Shown piece after piece: positions 7,817-17,132 of a stretch of DNA of 64,000 nucleotides. A program made the translations under genes and the position numbers. Position 1 is the first letter of the stretch; each line of letters starts with the position of its first letter. A model generated the notes under the pieces. It was given only the letters and a program-made list of their open reading frames with translations, did not search any database and had not been told where the DNA came from. The stretch comes from Coprococcus comes ATCC 27758 (GTDB taxonomy: Bacteria > Bacillota > Clostridia > Lachnospirales > Lachnospiraceae), in the NCBI RefSeq assembly GCF_025149785.1, contig NZ_CP102277.1, positions 2,480,001 to 2,544,000 of the forward strand, in the 5' to 3' direction.

Positions 7817-9649
7817 TCACTCAACTCCTTTAATCCTCTCGACAACAGTTCCATTCTTTTCCAAAATAATCCAAGTAAGGACTGGAACCATAGTACAAAC
7901 TAGCAAACTGATTCCCACTGCAAATAAAAGTGGAAGTATTGACACTGAAAACGCAATCCCACGATAATTCATTGATTCATACAGAAGATACGTTGCTCCC
8001 ATTCCTACTGTTAGCGTAACAAGCCATGCGCCGCCTGCATAGAGAACTCCTTCCCTGACCAGCATTCCAAGAATCTGCTTCGGGGTCATCCCGATACTCT
8101 CCATAACCGAAAGCTCCATCATCCGGCTCTGCACATTTACTACAAAGGTGTTCATGTAGTTCATGATTCCGATAAAAGCCAGAATCAGCACAATCCCGAT
8201 TCCCAGTTGCGGCATATTACCTTGTGCTTTTTCAATCTCATCTGCATCTTCGATTTTGGATTCCCAGGAAAAGTCTTTTGCATTGTCATTTTTTTCTAGT
8301 AACGCAAGGATTTCCTGTTCTGTATCTCTATCATATTCCTTGTGATATTTTATGCTGGTCTTTAGTGTAATTGGATGATTGGCAAATGTTTTCACCACCT
8401 GATCACTGGCTATAATCGTCGGTGGGTATCCAAGGAGTGCTGTATAATAATTCTCGTCCGTAACTCCTTCTATGGTAAAAGTTTTTGTCGTTTGTTGATC
8501 TTCATACAAAGCACATGTCACATTTTTTCCTATTATGTCAGCATCTGAAAGATCCAAACCATTTCGATAAACAATACATACTTTTCCCGAAAGGAAGTCC
8601 TCTTTCTTTATCGGATGCGTAAGACTGTTATTTAAATAATCAAATTCCTGTTCATCAATTCCAATCAGAGAGGATCCAAAATTCTCAGGATGATTCTGAT
8701 ACTCGTCCTTTTCCTTACTATATGGAATGCTCATCCACTTTGCGTAAAATTCTTTCATCCACATCTCAGCAAAATCCGGTTCCCATGGAACTGTAATCTC
8801 GGCAAATATCATAGAATGTGCTTCAGAGACTCCGGCATTTTCTTTGATTGACTTCACGAAAGAATCATCCAGAATGTCTCTTCTGTCTTCTGATTTTTCT
8901 TTACATGCCGTATCATTTTTAATGACCATATCCGTATCCATATAATTTGACACTATGGTTCTTGCTGCCTGACTGTCCAGCATGGTCACAATACAAAGGT
9001 ACACAGACAGACTGGTGGCCAAAGACAACAGTACCACCGCAGTTCTTTTCTTATCCTTTGTAAACTGCTCCATGGAAAGTCTTGCTATTACTTTCCCCTT
9101 TCCTGCTCTTCTTACTTTTACGTTTTTGTGGGTCGGACAATAACCAAGCGCTTCTATTGGAGAAATATCTGCTGCCATTTTTATCGGTTTTTGGCTTGCC
9201 AGAAAGATGGTAACCCCAACCAGTAAGATGGTTGCCAGCAGAACTGCCGGATGAAAACGAACCATATCTGCTCCAACATAGCCACTTTTGATTCCAAGTG
9301 ATTTTACAACAACAGGAATCAGGAAAAAGGATACCATCCCACCTGACAGACATCCAAGTACTGTCCCTGCAGATCCAATCAGAAGCATCTGTTCCTTCAT
9401 CATCCTTTTTATCTGCTTTTCCGTCATTCCGACCGTCTGAAGCAGACCATAATAACGAACTTTTCCAGTTACAGAAAGATACATAATATTATAAATAAGC
9501 AGATACGCACACAAACAGGTAACTGCAATCAAGCCAATAAGACCTGCCAATATCTGAACCGATGCGCCAAGATCTTCCATGAAGAAAAGATTCTGCTGCT
9601 TTCCAAGATTCATATTTTCGATAAAAGCATTCTGCTCTTTTTTTGTCAT
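7817..9649 (-). CDS. FtsX-like ABC permease, C-terminal part of a gene split by an in-frame TAG
   Basis: 610 residues beginning at an ATG only four codons after an in-frame TAG (9659-9661) that ends the preceding fragment. A membrane segment follows the start (VQILAGLIGLIAVTCLCAYLLIY), then the FtsX domain (YGLLQTVGMTEKQIKRMMKEQ), a large extracytoplasmic domain (about 230-470), and a second FtsX domain with the repeated phrase MESIGMTPKQILGMLVREG. Both halves together would give about 835 residues, a usual size for these antimicrobial-peptide or lipid-extruding permeases. As annotated, this is the distal part of a probably interrupted gene; it could still be translated from the ATG at 9649. 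Confidence 0.8.
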   Translation of the reverse strand: MTKKEQNAFIENMNLGKQQNLFFMEDLGASVQILAGLIGLIAVTCLCAYLLIYNIMYLSVTGKVRYYGLLQTVGMTEKQIKRMMKEQMLLIGSAGTVLGCLSGGMVSFFLIPVVVKSLGIKSGYVGADMVRFHPAVLLATILLVGVTIFLASQKPIKMAADISPIEALGYCPTHKNVKVRRAGKGKVIARLSMEQFTKDKKRTAVVLLSLATSLSVYLCIVTMLDSQAARTIVSNYMDTDMVIKNDTACKEKSEDRRDILDDSFVKSIKENAGVSEAHSMIFAEITVPWEPDFAEMWMKEFYAKWMSIPYSKEKDEYQNHPENFGSSLIGIDEQEFDYLNNSLTHPIKKEDFLSGKVCIVYRNGLDLSDADIIGKNVTCALYEDQQTTKTFTIEGVTDENYYTALLGYPPTIIASDQVVKTFANHPITLKTSIKYHKEYDRDTEQEILALLEKNDNAKDFSWESKIEDADEIEKAQGNMPQLGIGIVLILAFIGIMNYMNTFVVNVQSRMMELSVMESIGMTPKQILGMLVREGVLYAGGAWLVTLTVGMGATYLLYESMNYRGIAFSVSILPLLFAVGISLLVCTMVPVLTWIILEKNGTVVERIKGVE

Positions 9650-9658
9650 GATTTTTTG

Positions 9659-10324
9659 CTAAAAATCCATAAAGTAACGACCGGAAGCTGCCTGCGAAAG
9701 CTTCCATCCCGATTGATCATAGAATTCTTTCGAGACATAAAACTGTTTCTTGGGTCCATATCCGTCCCAGATCCCACAGATTCGAAAAGTCCCTGTAAAG
9801 ATTCCCTCATGTGTTCCATAAGACATAGCAAGGGTATCGCCTACATCAAGATCTTCGTAACCACATTCTTTTAAAGCGGATTTTGTTACCATTATCTCAT
9901 CCAAAGCTGTCGGATATCTTCCTTCCAACTTTTCTCTGACCGGCTCCATCATCTGTGTCCAATATCCATCATCTGCCCAGATCAGTCCCACATTCAGTGT
10001 GGAATCCTGATCTGTTTTTTCTACCCATCCACAGACTCCCACTGTACCTGTCAGAACGATATCCGGGTTGTTCTCACACATTTGCCTCTGTTCATCCGTC
10101 ACTCCATACATGATTGCATCAAATTCTGCTCCTGACATACGGATGTTCTGAATTTTCTGAAGTCTAAAATAAGAATCTCCGACTGTGAATATTGTGAATA
10201 CCAAAAAGGAAGAAAGAAGAACCGCAAGGAGCAAAGTAATGGTCTTTCTCCTGTTTACTTTTAAAGCGTTCCATGCCATCCTTTTAATCACTTTCTGATT
10301 CGGATTCTTAAGCATAGGAATCAC
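9659..10324 (-). CDS. FtsX-like ABC permease, N-terminal part (ends at in-frame TAG)
   Basis: 221 residues: N-terminal cytoplasmic segment NPNQKVIKRMAWNALKVNRRKT, membrane helix 1 (TITLLLAVLLSSFLVFTIFTVG, about 28-49), then part of the extracytoplasmic MacB-like periplasmic core domain. It ends GRYFMDF-TAG, and the same frame continues CAA AAA ATC ATG into the 610-residue part without any shift. The fragment alone has one membrane helix and cannot form a normal permease. Its start overlaps the ATPase gene by 17 bases, so the two are coupled. Either a nonsense mutation, a sequencing error, or occasional readthrough explains the break. Confidence 0.8.
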   Translation of the reverse strand: MIPMLKNPNQKVIKRMAWNALKVNRRKTITLLLAVLLSSFLVFTIFTVGDSYFRLQKIQNIRMSGAEFDAIMYGVTDEQRQMCENNPDIVLTGTVGVCGWVEKTDQDSTLNVGLIWADDGYWTQMMEPVREKLEGRYPTALDEIMVTKSALKECGYEDLDVGDTLAMSYGTHEGIFTGTFRICGIWDGYGPKKQFYVSKEFYDQSGWKLSQAASGRYFMDF

Positions 10325-11009
10325 TTCCCTTCCCGGTATCTCCTACAATCTTTCCGTCCTCAATATGTACGATACGATCTGCAAGCTGTGCAATGTCTCT
10401 GTCATGCGTGATAAGAATCAAGGTCTGGCTGAACTGTTTTGCTGCCATTTTCAAAAGTCCAAGTACATCATGGCTGGTAACCGAATCCAGATTTCCTGTC
10501 GGTTCATCAGCCAGAATAATGGCGGGCTTCGCCGCAAGTGCCCTGGCAATCGCAGCCCTCTGCTGCTGTCCACCAGATAATGTTCCAGGAAGAGCTTCCC
10601 TCTTCTCTGACAGTCCTAAAAGTTCCAGTATCCCATCCACATATTCCGCGTCAACCTTTCTCCCATCCAGTTCCGCCGGAAGAATGACATTCTCATATAC
10701 ATTAAGATCCGGGACAAGATTATAATTCTGAAAAATAAACCCGATTTTTCTCCTGCGAAATATGGCAAGCTGTTCTTTTTTCATTCCCAGAAGGCACTTA
10801 CCCTCTACCAACACTTCCCCATCTGTTGGCACATCCAGTCCACCCAGCATATGCAAAAGTGTACTTTTCCCGGATCCGCTTTTTCCGATAATAGCAACGA
10901 ATTCCTGATCTTTCACACGAAAATCTACGCCATCCAATGCCTTTACCGTATTTTCACCCATTTGATAGTATTTTTTTAAGCTTCTTGTCTCTACAATGTA
11001 TTCTTTCAT
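10308..11009 (-). CDS. ABC transporter ATP-binding protein (MacB/BceA-like)
   Basis: 233 residues, typical of the ATPase partner of FtsX-like permeases. Walker A is GKSGSGKST (about 42-50), the signature is LSGGQQQRAAIARAL, and Walker B is AIILADEPTGNLDS, whose TGNLDS extension is characteristic of the MacB/LolD/BceA group. It powers the neighbouring permease, probably for peptide-antibiotic resistance or sensing. The gene lies 106 bases after the histidine kinase gene and overlaps the permease, completing a regulator-kinase-ATPase-permease module. Confidence 0.92.
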   Translation of the reverse strand: MKEYIVETRSLKKYYQMGENTVKALDGVDFRVKDQEFVAIIGKSGSGKSTLLHMLGGLDVPTDGEVLVEGKCLLGMKKEQLAIFRRRKIGFIFQNYNLVPDLNVYENVILPAELDGRKVDAEYVDGILELLGLSEKREALPGTLSGGQQQRAAIARALAAKPAIILADEPTGNLDSVTSHDVLGLLKMAAKQFSQTLILITHDRDIAQLADRIVHIEDGKIVGDTGKGSDSYA

Positions 11010-11115
11010 TGGTTTGCCTCCTTCTTTTGATATTCTATAGAATATCTCCTAAAAATCACAAACCTGTCTCAATTTTTAATTATCACAATATTGTGACCAT
11101 CCCCGATCGGTTATG

Positions 11116-12045
11116 TTACGATTCATTCACCGGTAAATACAAGCGAAAACACGCTCCTTTTCCCACTTCAGACTGTACTTCTATGTAGCCCTTCTGAAGT
11201 TCCATGATTGTTCTTGCAAGATATAATCCGATCCCAACCCCTGGTTTATCATGCACCTCCGGCTCACGGTAAAATCTTGTAAAGATCTCTGCCTGCCTCT
11301 CCGGGGCAATCCCTTTTCCAGTATCAGAAATGCTGATCTTTAAAAATAATTCCTGTCTTTCTGTCTGAATATGGATCTTTCCAGCTGGTTCGGTATACTT
11401 GAGTGCATTGTCCAGAATATTATAAATTACTTCCTCCGTCCATTTGCTGTCATGACGGATCATCATATTTTCTTCGCAGTTCACATATAGATCAATCCCC
11501 TTCAACGCCGCCTCCGGAACCACATCGGCAACTGCATGGCGGATTGTTTCGTATAGATTTTGGTCTTCCTTATGTATTTGCAGAATTCCCGTTTCAAGCC
11601 TTGACATTTTTACCATGCTCTGCATTAAAAAATCAATTTTTTCCATCTGCCCTTTGATTTTTCCCAAAAACTCCTGACCGTTTTGCGAAAACTCTTCATC
11701 CTCAAGGAGTTCCAGGTATAGTTTTATATTGGCAATGGGCGTCCTTGCCTGATGGGATATATCAGAAATCAATCCCTTTACTCTTTCTTTCTCACGAAAA
11801 CCGTCTTCTTCTTTTTTCCGAAATACATTCCCGGCTTTCGCTAATTGTGTTCCTGTTCTTCCCCAGAGGCTATCCTCCAATTCTTCTTCCATATTCCATT
11901 CTTTTCCTGTTACGATAGCATCCAGAGCATCTTCCACCTTTTCAGCAAACAACTTCGCTTCTTTTTTTATCCGGTAGTTTTTCCATAACAATACCAGTAC
12001 TGCTGCAAATAAAATTATCATCATGATACACATCAGCCAATCCAT
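11116..12045 (-). CDS. Sensor histidine kinase with one N-terminal membrane segment
   Basis: 309 residues. One hydrophobic segment (about 4-20) is followed directly by a cytoplasmic linker, the dimerisation/phosphoacceptor helix ISHQARTPIANIKLYLELL with His98, and the HATPase_c domain (NILDNALKYT N-box, DTGKGIAPE G1 box, GVGIGLYLARTI G2 box). There is no extracellular sensing domain, so a ligand is probably sensed indirectly, possibly through the ABC permease as in Bce-type modules. Its start overlaps the response regulator gene by 13 bases. Confidence 0.9.
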   Translation of the reverse strand: MDWLMCIMMIILFAAVLVLLWKNYRIKKEAKLFAEKVEDALDAIVTGKEWNMEEELEDSLWGRTGTQLAKAGNVFRKKEEDGFREKERVKGLISDISHQARTPIANIKLYLELLEDEEFSQNGQEFLGKIKGQMEKIDFLMQSMVKMSRLETGILQIHKEDQNLYETIRHAVADVVPEAALKGIDLYVNCEENMMIRHDSKWTEEVIYNILDNALKYTEPAGKIHIQTERQELFLKISISDTGKGIAPERQAEIFTRFYREPEVHDKPGVGIGLYLARTIMELQKGYIEVQSEVGKGACFRLYLPVNES

Positions 12046-12701
12046 TGATATCCCATCCCATATACATTTGAAATATACCTGTGATTCTTATCTTCAATCT
12101 TTCCTCTCAGACGATTCACATTTACTGCCAGTGTGTGCTTGTCCACAAACTGTCCTCCACTGTCCCACAACCGCTCCAATAACAGATCATAAGTCAGAAG
12201 CTGTCCTCGGTTCATAAGAAATTGACAAAGCAGACGGCACTCTGTCGGTGTGACGGGGCATTCCTGACCTTTTACCGTTACTCGTGCATTATCCAAATCT
12301 ATATATAAGTACTCATCTGCAAAAATCAGACGATTGACCGAAGCAGTTCTTTTTAAAATGACTTCTATTTTTCTAAGTAAAATCTTCATTGAAAATGGTT
12401 TAGTAACGTAATCTTCTGCCCCGGATTCATATCCTGCCAGAGCATCCTCCTCCATATCCCTGGCTGTCAGGTAAATGACCGGAACTTCTCTTTGCTTTTT
12501 TACCCACTGGCAAAAAGAGAAGCCCTCGCCATCTGGAAGATTCACATCCAGAAGGACCATATCTATCTGATTCTCAAAAAAAATCTGCTTCCCTTTTTCC
12601 ATAAAAGTCACACCATAAACTCCATATCCTGACTTTTTCAAAAAATAACAGATTGCCTGATTCAAATCAAAATCATCTTCTACAACTAATATATACTGCA
12701 T
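12033..12701 (-). CDS. OmpR family response regulator
   Basis: 222 residues. Receiver domain with acidic pair ED (8-10), phosphoacceptor Asp52 (VLLDVNLPDGEG), Thr in YLTARD and Lys in YVTKPF; then a winged helix with DKHTLAVNVNRLRGKIED and a terminal YISNVYGMGYQWIG. Partner of the adjacent kinase, and the likely regulator of the ABC genes. Good ribosome site (GGAGG) upstream. A weak -10-like TACAAT lies at 12771-12766 on minus. Confidence 0.93.
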   Translation of the reverse strand: MQYILVVEDDFDLNQAICYFLKKSGYGVYGVTFMEKGKQIFFENQIDMVLLDVNLPDGEGFSFCQWVKKQREVPVIYLTARDMEEDALAGYESGAEDYVTKPFSMKILLRKIEVILKRTASVNRLIFADEYLYIDLDNARVTVKGQECPVTPTECRLLCQFLMNRGQLLTYDLLLERLWDSGGQFVDKHTLAVNVNRLRGKIEDKNHRYISNVYGMGYQWIG

Positions 12702-12864
12702 ATCCTAATTCCTCCGATACAGATTCTCACAAAGAAATCTCTGCATAGCAATGATACCTTTCAATATTGTACCACAGACTTTTCCTGGGTATGAAAAAAA
12801 AAGAAAGAATCTCAATTTTGTGATTATTCAGTGCGCAAAAAAAGAAAATATTTTATAAGTCTTT

Positions 12865-12987
12865 TCATATATCGTTTGTTTTTTTGTTTACCTTATTAAT
12901 TTCCTCTCTGAAATTCTTTTTTGCCATGAAAGTTTTCTGTCTTTCTTCTGCCACCTGATTCAAAGCATCATCTCTTTCTCTTCTCAT
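12865..12987 (-). other. Small coding-like relic (40 codons)
   Basis: Between 12702 and 13037 no intact gene is supported. This ATG-to-TGA frame encodes a highly charged helix (starts MRRERDDALNQVAEERQ). It has no ribosome site and a stop just upstream in frame. Its position next to integrase and primase remnants suggests it is part of the same decayed mobile element. The rest of the stretch is AT-rich with nothing I can identify. Confidence 0.3.
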
Positions 12988-13037
12988 CTTTTTCGTATGC
13001 AGTTACGTTCGACATATTTGTTTTCCTTTTGTCTCAA

Positions 13038-13265
13038 TCACTTATAAAAAGTTGCTCTACAAATCAGCAAATAGCCCAGATATTCCTGAATGGTTGGGAT
13101 ATCCTCTTCCTCAACCAGATCCTTTAAATACTTCAACCACATTTCGGGTTTAGGAGCTTCCGGATTATAATTGACATTTAACCGGTTTCTACAGAACTGT
13201 TTTTCTTCTTCAAACTTCCCATTCAGATAATAGACTCCATTTACAACATGAATTGGAATTAAGTG
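13038..13265 (-). pseudogene. Remnant of a phage/plasmid primase-helicase (D5-type N-terminal domain)
   Basis: The frame encodes IPIHVVNGVYYLNGK, then NRLNVNYNPEAPKPEMWLKYL and EEDIPTIQEYLGYLLI, the conserved stretch of the D5/P4-type primase-helicases of phages and integrative elements (NRLPVDYDP... and ...QEYLGYCLI in relatives). The similarity begins near 13265 and stops near 13060, far short of the helicase domain. An open frame runs on to 13337 but there it is antisense to the integrase remnant. About 70 residues of a protein usually several hundred long remain. Confidence 0.6.
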
Positions 13266-13449
13266 GTCGCCACACTGTACGCGCCACACTACAATTTCCA
13301 TGATGAAAGAACACAGCATTGATGAAACTACCATCAAGAAGATTGTTGGACATTCTGGAGCTATGACGCTTACAGAACGTGTCTACACTCATCTTGATGT
13401 CCAGGTTCTGATCGATGCCATAAACAAAATTGTGGGAGACATTCCATAA
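13252..13449 (+). pseudogene. C-terminal remnant of a tyrosine recombinase (phage/ICE integrase)
   Basis: Translation gives KWSPHCTRHTTISMMKEHS, then TTIKKIVGHSGAMTLTERVYTHLD and a stop at 13447. The H-x-x-R of box II (HCTR), the GH of the next box (IVGHS) and the catalytic Tyr (RVYTH) are all present in order with normal spacing. Everything upstream of box II is missing; a TGA precedes at 13249. It ends 97 bases from the 3' end of rpsI, a known insertion target of integrative elements in Firmicutes, so it probably marks a former insertion. Confidence 0.75.
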
Positions 13450-13465
13450 AGATTCGAGGGTAAAG

Positions 13466-13499
13466 AAAAACCCCAGAAACACATGGTTTCTGAGGTTTT
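13466..13499 (-). terminator. Terminator of the rplM-rpsI operon
   Basis: AAACCCCAGAAAC and GTTTCTGAGGTTT pair with one mismatch around ACATG; on the minus strand TTTTTC follows. Confidence 0.8.
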
Positions 13500-13545
13500 G
13501 TATGCATTTTTTCGTTCCAAACGATTATCTCTTTGTGAACAGAAA

Positions 13546-13938
13546 TTAACGTTTAGAGAACTGTGGTGCTCTACGAGCTGCTTTGAGACCGTATTTCTTA
13601 CGTTCTTTCATACGTGGGTCACGTGTAAGGTATCCGGCTTTCTTAAGTACCGGTCTGTAATCAGAATCTGCTTCAAGAAGTGCTCTTGCGATTCCGTGAC
13701 GGATTGCTCCTGCCTGTCCTGTGTATCCACCACCACGTACGTTAACGAGAACGTCAAATTTATCAACTGTTTCAGTTGCAACTAATGGCTGACGAACTAC
13801 AACTTTAAGAGTTTCAAGTCCTAAATATTCGTCGATATCTCTTTTATTGATTGTGATCTTACCTGTACCTGGTACAAGGTATACTCTTGCGATAGATTTT
13901 TTTCTTCTTCCTGTTCCGTAGAATTTAGCTGTTGCCAC
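13546..13938 (-). CDS. rpsI: 30S ribosomal protein S9
   Basis: 130 residues, the standard length. The opening [23 protein letters not shown], the central [26 protein letters not shown] and the C-terminal [14 protein letters not shown] (whose last Arg reaches the P-site tRNA) are diagnostic. It lies 27 bases after rplM in the conserved rplM-rpsI operon. Confidence 0.98.
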   Translation of the reverse strand: MATAKFYGTGRRKKSIARVYLVPGTGKITINKRDIDEYLGLETLKVVVRQPLVATETVDKFDVLVNVRGGGYTGQAGAIRHGIARALLEADSDYRPVLKKAGYLTRDPRMKERKKYGLKAARRAPQFSKR

Positions 13939-13965
13939 TTTTATTTCCTCCTTTCAAACCTCTGA

Positions 13966-14394
13966 CTAAAATGTTAAAACTTCTGGTTTCTGTGCCTGAT
14001 GAGCATGTTCTGCTCCAGCATATACGTGAAGTTTCTTGATCATTGTTCTTCCCAAAGGTCCTTTTGGAAGCATACCTTTAACAGCAAGTTCGATAACCTG
14101 TTCCGGTTTCTTTGCCATCATTTCTCTTAATGTAGTTTCTTTCATTCCTCCTACATAATCTGAGTGATGATAGTATACTTTCTGATCTAATTTCTTTCCT
14201 GTAACTTTGATCTTTTCAGCGTTGATAACAATTACGTTGTCACCTGTATCAATGTGCGGTGTAAATTCCGGTTTATTTTTTCCTCTTAAAACTTTAGCGA
14301 CTTCTGCTGCAAGACGTCCAAGTGTCTGTCCTTCAGCGTCAACTACATACCATTTTCTTTCAATCTTATCTGGATTAGCCATGTAAGTTTTCAT
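13966..14394 (-). CDS. rplM: 50S ribosomal protein L13
   Basis: 142 residues from the ATG at 14394, preceded by AGGAGG at 14407-14402. It shows the L13 landmarks [18 protein letters not shown], then [16 protein letters not shown] and [20 protein letters not shown]. An open frame continues to an ATG at 14562, but that extension covers the promoter and leader and is not coding. First gene of the rplM-rpsI operon. Confidence 0.98.
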   Translation of the reverse strand: MKTYMANPDKIERKWYVVDAEGQTLGRLAAEVAKVLRGKNKPEFTPHIDTGDNVIVINAEKIKVTGKKLDQKVYYHHSDYVGGMKETTLREMMAKKPEQVIELAVKGMLPKGPLGRTMIKKLHVYAGAEHAHQAQKPEVLTF

Positions 14395-14503
14395 TGGTTG
14401 ACCTCCTATGAATTTCAGTTTACTAATTATTTTCATTGTAGATTCTATAGAAAACAAGTTCACTCCGGGGCTTTGGTGCAAACTGTTTCTTCTCACGTCA
14501 TAC
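14395..14503 (-). promoter_or_regulatory. Leader of rplM-rpsI (candidate L13 autoregulatory leader)
   Basis: About 109 bases separate the predicted transcription start from the rplM start codon, more than needed for a ribosome site. Firmicute rplM transcripts often carry a small L13-binding leader; I did not fold this one, so the assignment rests on position only. Confidence 0.4.
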
Positions 14504-14509
14504 TTGCAT

Positions 14510-14538
14510 ATTATATTATACCAACAGGCTTTTGTCAA
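14510..14538 (-). promoter_or_regulatory. Sigma-A promoter of rplM-rpsI
   Basis: Read on minus, perfect TTGACA (14538-14533) and perfect TATAAT (14515-14510) with a 17-base spacer. Confidence 0.9.
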
Positions 14539-14579
14539 CCGTTTCTTGCTGATTTTCGTCACTTTTTTGTGGGAATATT

Positions 14580-17123
14580 CTACAGCATTTCTTTCAGATT
14601 GTCCACAGTTTCTTCTGCCTTCACCAGTGTAATACTGCCATTATCCAGGCATTCAACAAACTTATATACCAGGTCAGGATCAAACTGTCTGCCTGCATCC
14701 TGAAGAAGCTTCTCCCGTGCCACTTCAATAGGAAATGCTTTTTTATAACATCGTTTGGATGTCATGGCATCAAAAGAATCTGCCACGCACAAAATCCGCG
14801 CAGTCAGTGGAATATCTTCTCCTGCGATCCGGCGTGGATATCCTTTTCCATCATACCGCTCATGATGACCGATGACTGCCGGAATTACATAATCCAGCGA
14901 TGGAAGGTGACGGATAATATCGATCGATGCCTCTACATGCCCTTTGATGATCTCATATTCTTCATCTGTCAGTGTTCCCTCTTTATTGAGTATATACTCC
15001 GGAATACCGATTTTACCGACATCATGCAGAAGTGCTGCCTGCCGGATAATCTCTATCATATCTTCGTTCATTCCAAGGGTCGTCGCCAGTGACGTTGCAT
15101 AATAAGCTACATTGTTGGAATGGCTGAACGTATAGTGATCCTTCGCATCAATTGCCGCCGTCAGCGCATAAATCGTAGACTCATACTCCTGATAAATATG
15201 GGTGCGATTCCTTGTATTGTTCCCCACACTGTTGTTCCGGAACATCATATCAAAGACCTGGATCCCATTTTTTCCATTATGTTTCACATGATAAACTGCC
15301 AGATCTACATTTTCCATCAGCTCTTTCACGTTCCTTGCCGCATAAGGAGCCGCACTGATACCGGCACTCACAGTTACCGCTTTCAGCTTCATATCCGTTC
15401 TGCGGTTATTCATAACATAAATCTGTTTTGCAATAGATTCCACCATATTTCTGGCGGAAAAAAGATCATATCCCGGTAAAAGAACCGCAAATTCCTTTCC
15501 TCCATAGCGGGCCGTGTATCCACTTTCTCCGACACTGCTTCTGATAATATCTGCAATCCGCTGCAGACACAGATCTCCTTCTTTCACCCCATACAACTGA
15601 TTATACAATTTAAAATCATCTACATTGATGATCGCAAGTGCCAGCGATGCCTCCCTGTTTTTCTCAAGCTCTTCATTCAGCACTTCATAGAAATATTTCC
15701 GGTTCAGTAATCCGGTCATCTCATCTGTTCTGGCTTCCTGGCGGGCTCTCTCGTACAATCTTGAATTCTTAATCGCAATCGATGCAACCGACGTAACAGA
15801 TGAGATCAGCTGCACCTCATCATATACCAGCCGTTTTTTCACCGAAGCATCTGTGATCAGAATCACACCAACCAGGCATTCTCCATCTTTCAACCCTGCA
15901 CAGTAACGGATATGCGTCTTATCCAGCCGGTGTTTTTCACTCTCCCACATCGACTTATACTCCACGGTATAACGGAAATCCCGGTAAATGATCGGCTCTT
16001 CATGTTCTTTCAGCCACTGGATCATCGGGTTTTCTTCTTCCATCGTAAATGTCAGATCATTCAGTGGCTGATCACTTGCCACTCCCCGATATGGCTGTCC
16101 CGGTGCATCCTGCATACAAATATAGATATTTCCAACATCCATCAGTTCTTTCATGACACTGATCGTTTTGTCCAGAATTTCATTTAAATCCAGCGTCTTC
16201 GAAATTGCAGAGCTGAACTCCCTGATTTTTTCTGTCTGATAATTTTCTTCCCTGACAAACACACTGCGTACCAGAAGCTTCCACAAAAAAGTAAACAGCG
16301 CATAAATCACCAGAAACACAATTGCAAAAGCAAGGGCATAAAGCGTTGTATTCTTATTCATCTGTATATGGAAGATTTTCTGCAGATATGGAATTACATT
16401 CAAAAATACAATAACAGAAAACAAAAATCCCACACCGTAACACAGACTGGGCGATGCCAGCATCTGCAGCCGGAACAGACGTCTGCGGATCAGTGCATAA
16501 AACAGGAAAAATACATTTACAACACCACTTAAAATATCAATCGGAAATCCACTGAAAAATGGTATTCCAAGCAACATATTCCCTGCAAACAACACCAGAA
16601 CCCCTGCCATGACCGGTTCATACTGTACTTTCATATTGGGATTTGCTTTGCAGATCCGCACAAGGATAAGGAAAAGATAAATCAAAAAAATCCCAGCCGG
16701 GAAAAAGAGTACTAATATAGTAGGTTTAATCTCATACACAAAAGTAGGAAGCCCATTCTTTTCCACCACATTCGGGCATCCCAGGAATACCCCATGCCGG
16801 ATATTTACCACAAAACAGATCAGCATAACAGCCAGATATATTTTCCCTGGCAGACCTTTTTTCACCCCGCCAAATGCCAGAATAAAGCAATAATATGCAT
16901 ACGGCAGTAGTAAAATTCCAAGCAGGGAAACCTGATACCAGAATTCATAACTTGGCCACAGATGAACACGCATAAATGCCGATCCTCCAGCCCAAAAAAG
17001 CAGTCCAACCAACACTACCAGAAAGCTATTTACAATTTTATTTCGCTTCGCTGTCAGAAACATCAGCAGCATAAATCCATAGCACACCATTGCTATGATT
17101 GAAATATATCCATAGGTTCCCAT
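14580..17123 (-). CDS. 7TM-GAF-GGDEF-HD-GYP signalling protein
   Basis: 847 residues. Residues 1-290 hold about eight hydrophobic segments like the 7TM N-terminal sensor of some histidine kinases; a GAF-like domain follows (about 310-460), then a GGDEF domain (about 465-630) and an HD-GYP domain (about 655-830). The HD-GYP metal motifs are intact: [11 protein letters not shown], then [14 protein letters not shown] and ADSFDAMTS. The GGDEF active site reads RYGGKEF, with Lys at the position of the catalytic Asp/Glu, so cyclase activity is doubtful, while cyclic-di-GMP hydrolysis looks possible. It lies 10 bases after the GH3-like gene in the same operon. The signal sensed is unknown. Confidence 0.9.
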   Translation of the reverse strand: MGTYGYISIIAMVCYGFMLLMFLTAKRNKIVNSFLVVLVGLLFWAGGSAFMRVHLWPSYEFWYQVSLLGILLLPYAYYCFILAFGGVKKGLPGKIYLAVMLICFVVNIRHGVFLGCPNVVEKNGLPTFVYEIKPTILVLFFPAGIFLIYLFLILVRICKANPNMKVQYEPVMAGVLVLFAGNMLLGIPFFSGFPIDILSGVVNVFFLFYALIRRRLFRLQMLASPSLCYGVGFLFSVIVFLNVIPYLQKIFHIQMNKNTTLYALAFAIVFLVIYALFTFLWKLLVRSVFVREENYQTEKIREFSSAISKTLDLNEILDKTISVMKELMDVGNIYICMQDAPGQPYRGVASDQPLNDLTFTMEEENPMIQWLKEHEEPIIYRDFRYTVEYKSMWESEKHRLDKTHIRYCAGLKDGECLVGVILITDASVKKRLVYDEVQLISSVTSVASIAIKNSRLYERARQEARTDEMTGLLNRKYFYEVLNEELEKNREASLALAIINVDDFKLYNQLYGVKEGDLCLQRIADIIRSSVGESGYTARYGGKEFAVLLPGYDLFSARNMVESIAKQIYVMNNRRTDMKLKAVTVSAGISAAPYAARNVKELMENVDLAVYHVKHNGKNGIQVFDMMFRNNSVGNNTRNRTHIYQEYESTIYALTAAIDAKDHYTFSHSNNVAYYATSLATTLGMNEDMIEIIRQAALLHDVGKIGIPEYILNKEGTLTDEEYEIIKGHVEASIDIIRHLPSLDYVIPAVIGHHERYDGKGYPRRIAGEDIPLTARILCVADSFDAMTSKRCYKKAFPIEVAREKLLQDAGRQFDPDLVYKFVECLDNGSITLVKAEETVDNLKEML

Positions 17124-17132
17124 AATTCCCTC

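Noticed and set aside
9659-9661. Pyrrolysine or other recoding of the TAG
   Set aside because: No pyl genes are in view and an ABC permease is not a known pyrrolysine protein; nonsense mutation or error is simpler.
13266-13482. Minus-strand open frames over 13210-13482 as real genes
   Set aside because: They run antisense to the integrase remnant, which shows ordered catalytic motifs on plus.
14395-14562. Upstream extension of rplM to an ATG at 14562
   Set aside because: Contains the promoter TTGACA-N17-TATAAT; L13 has its normal length from 14394.
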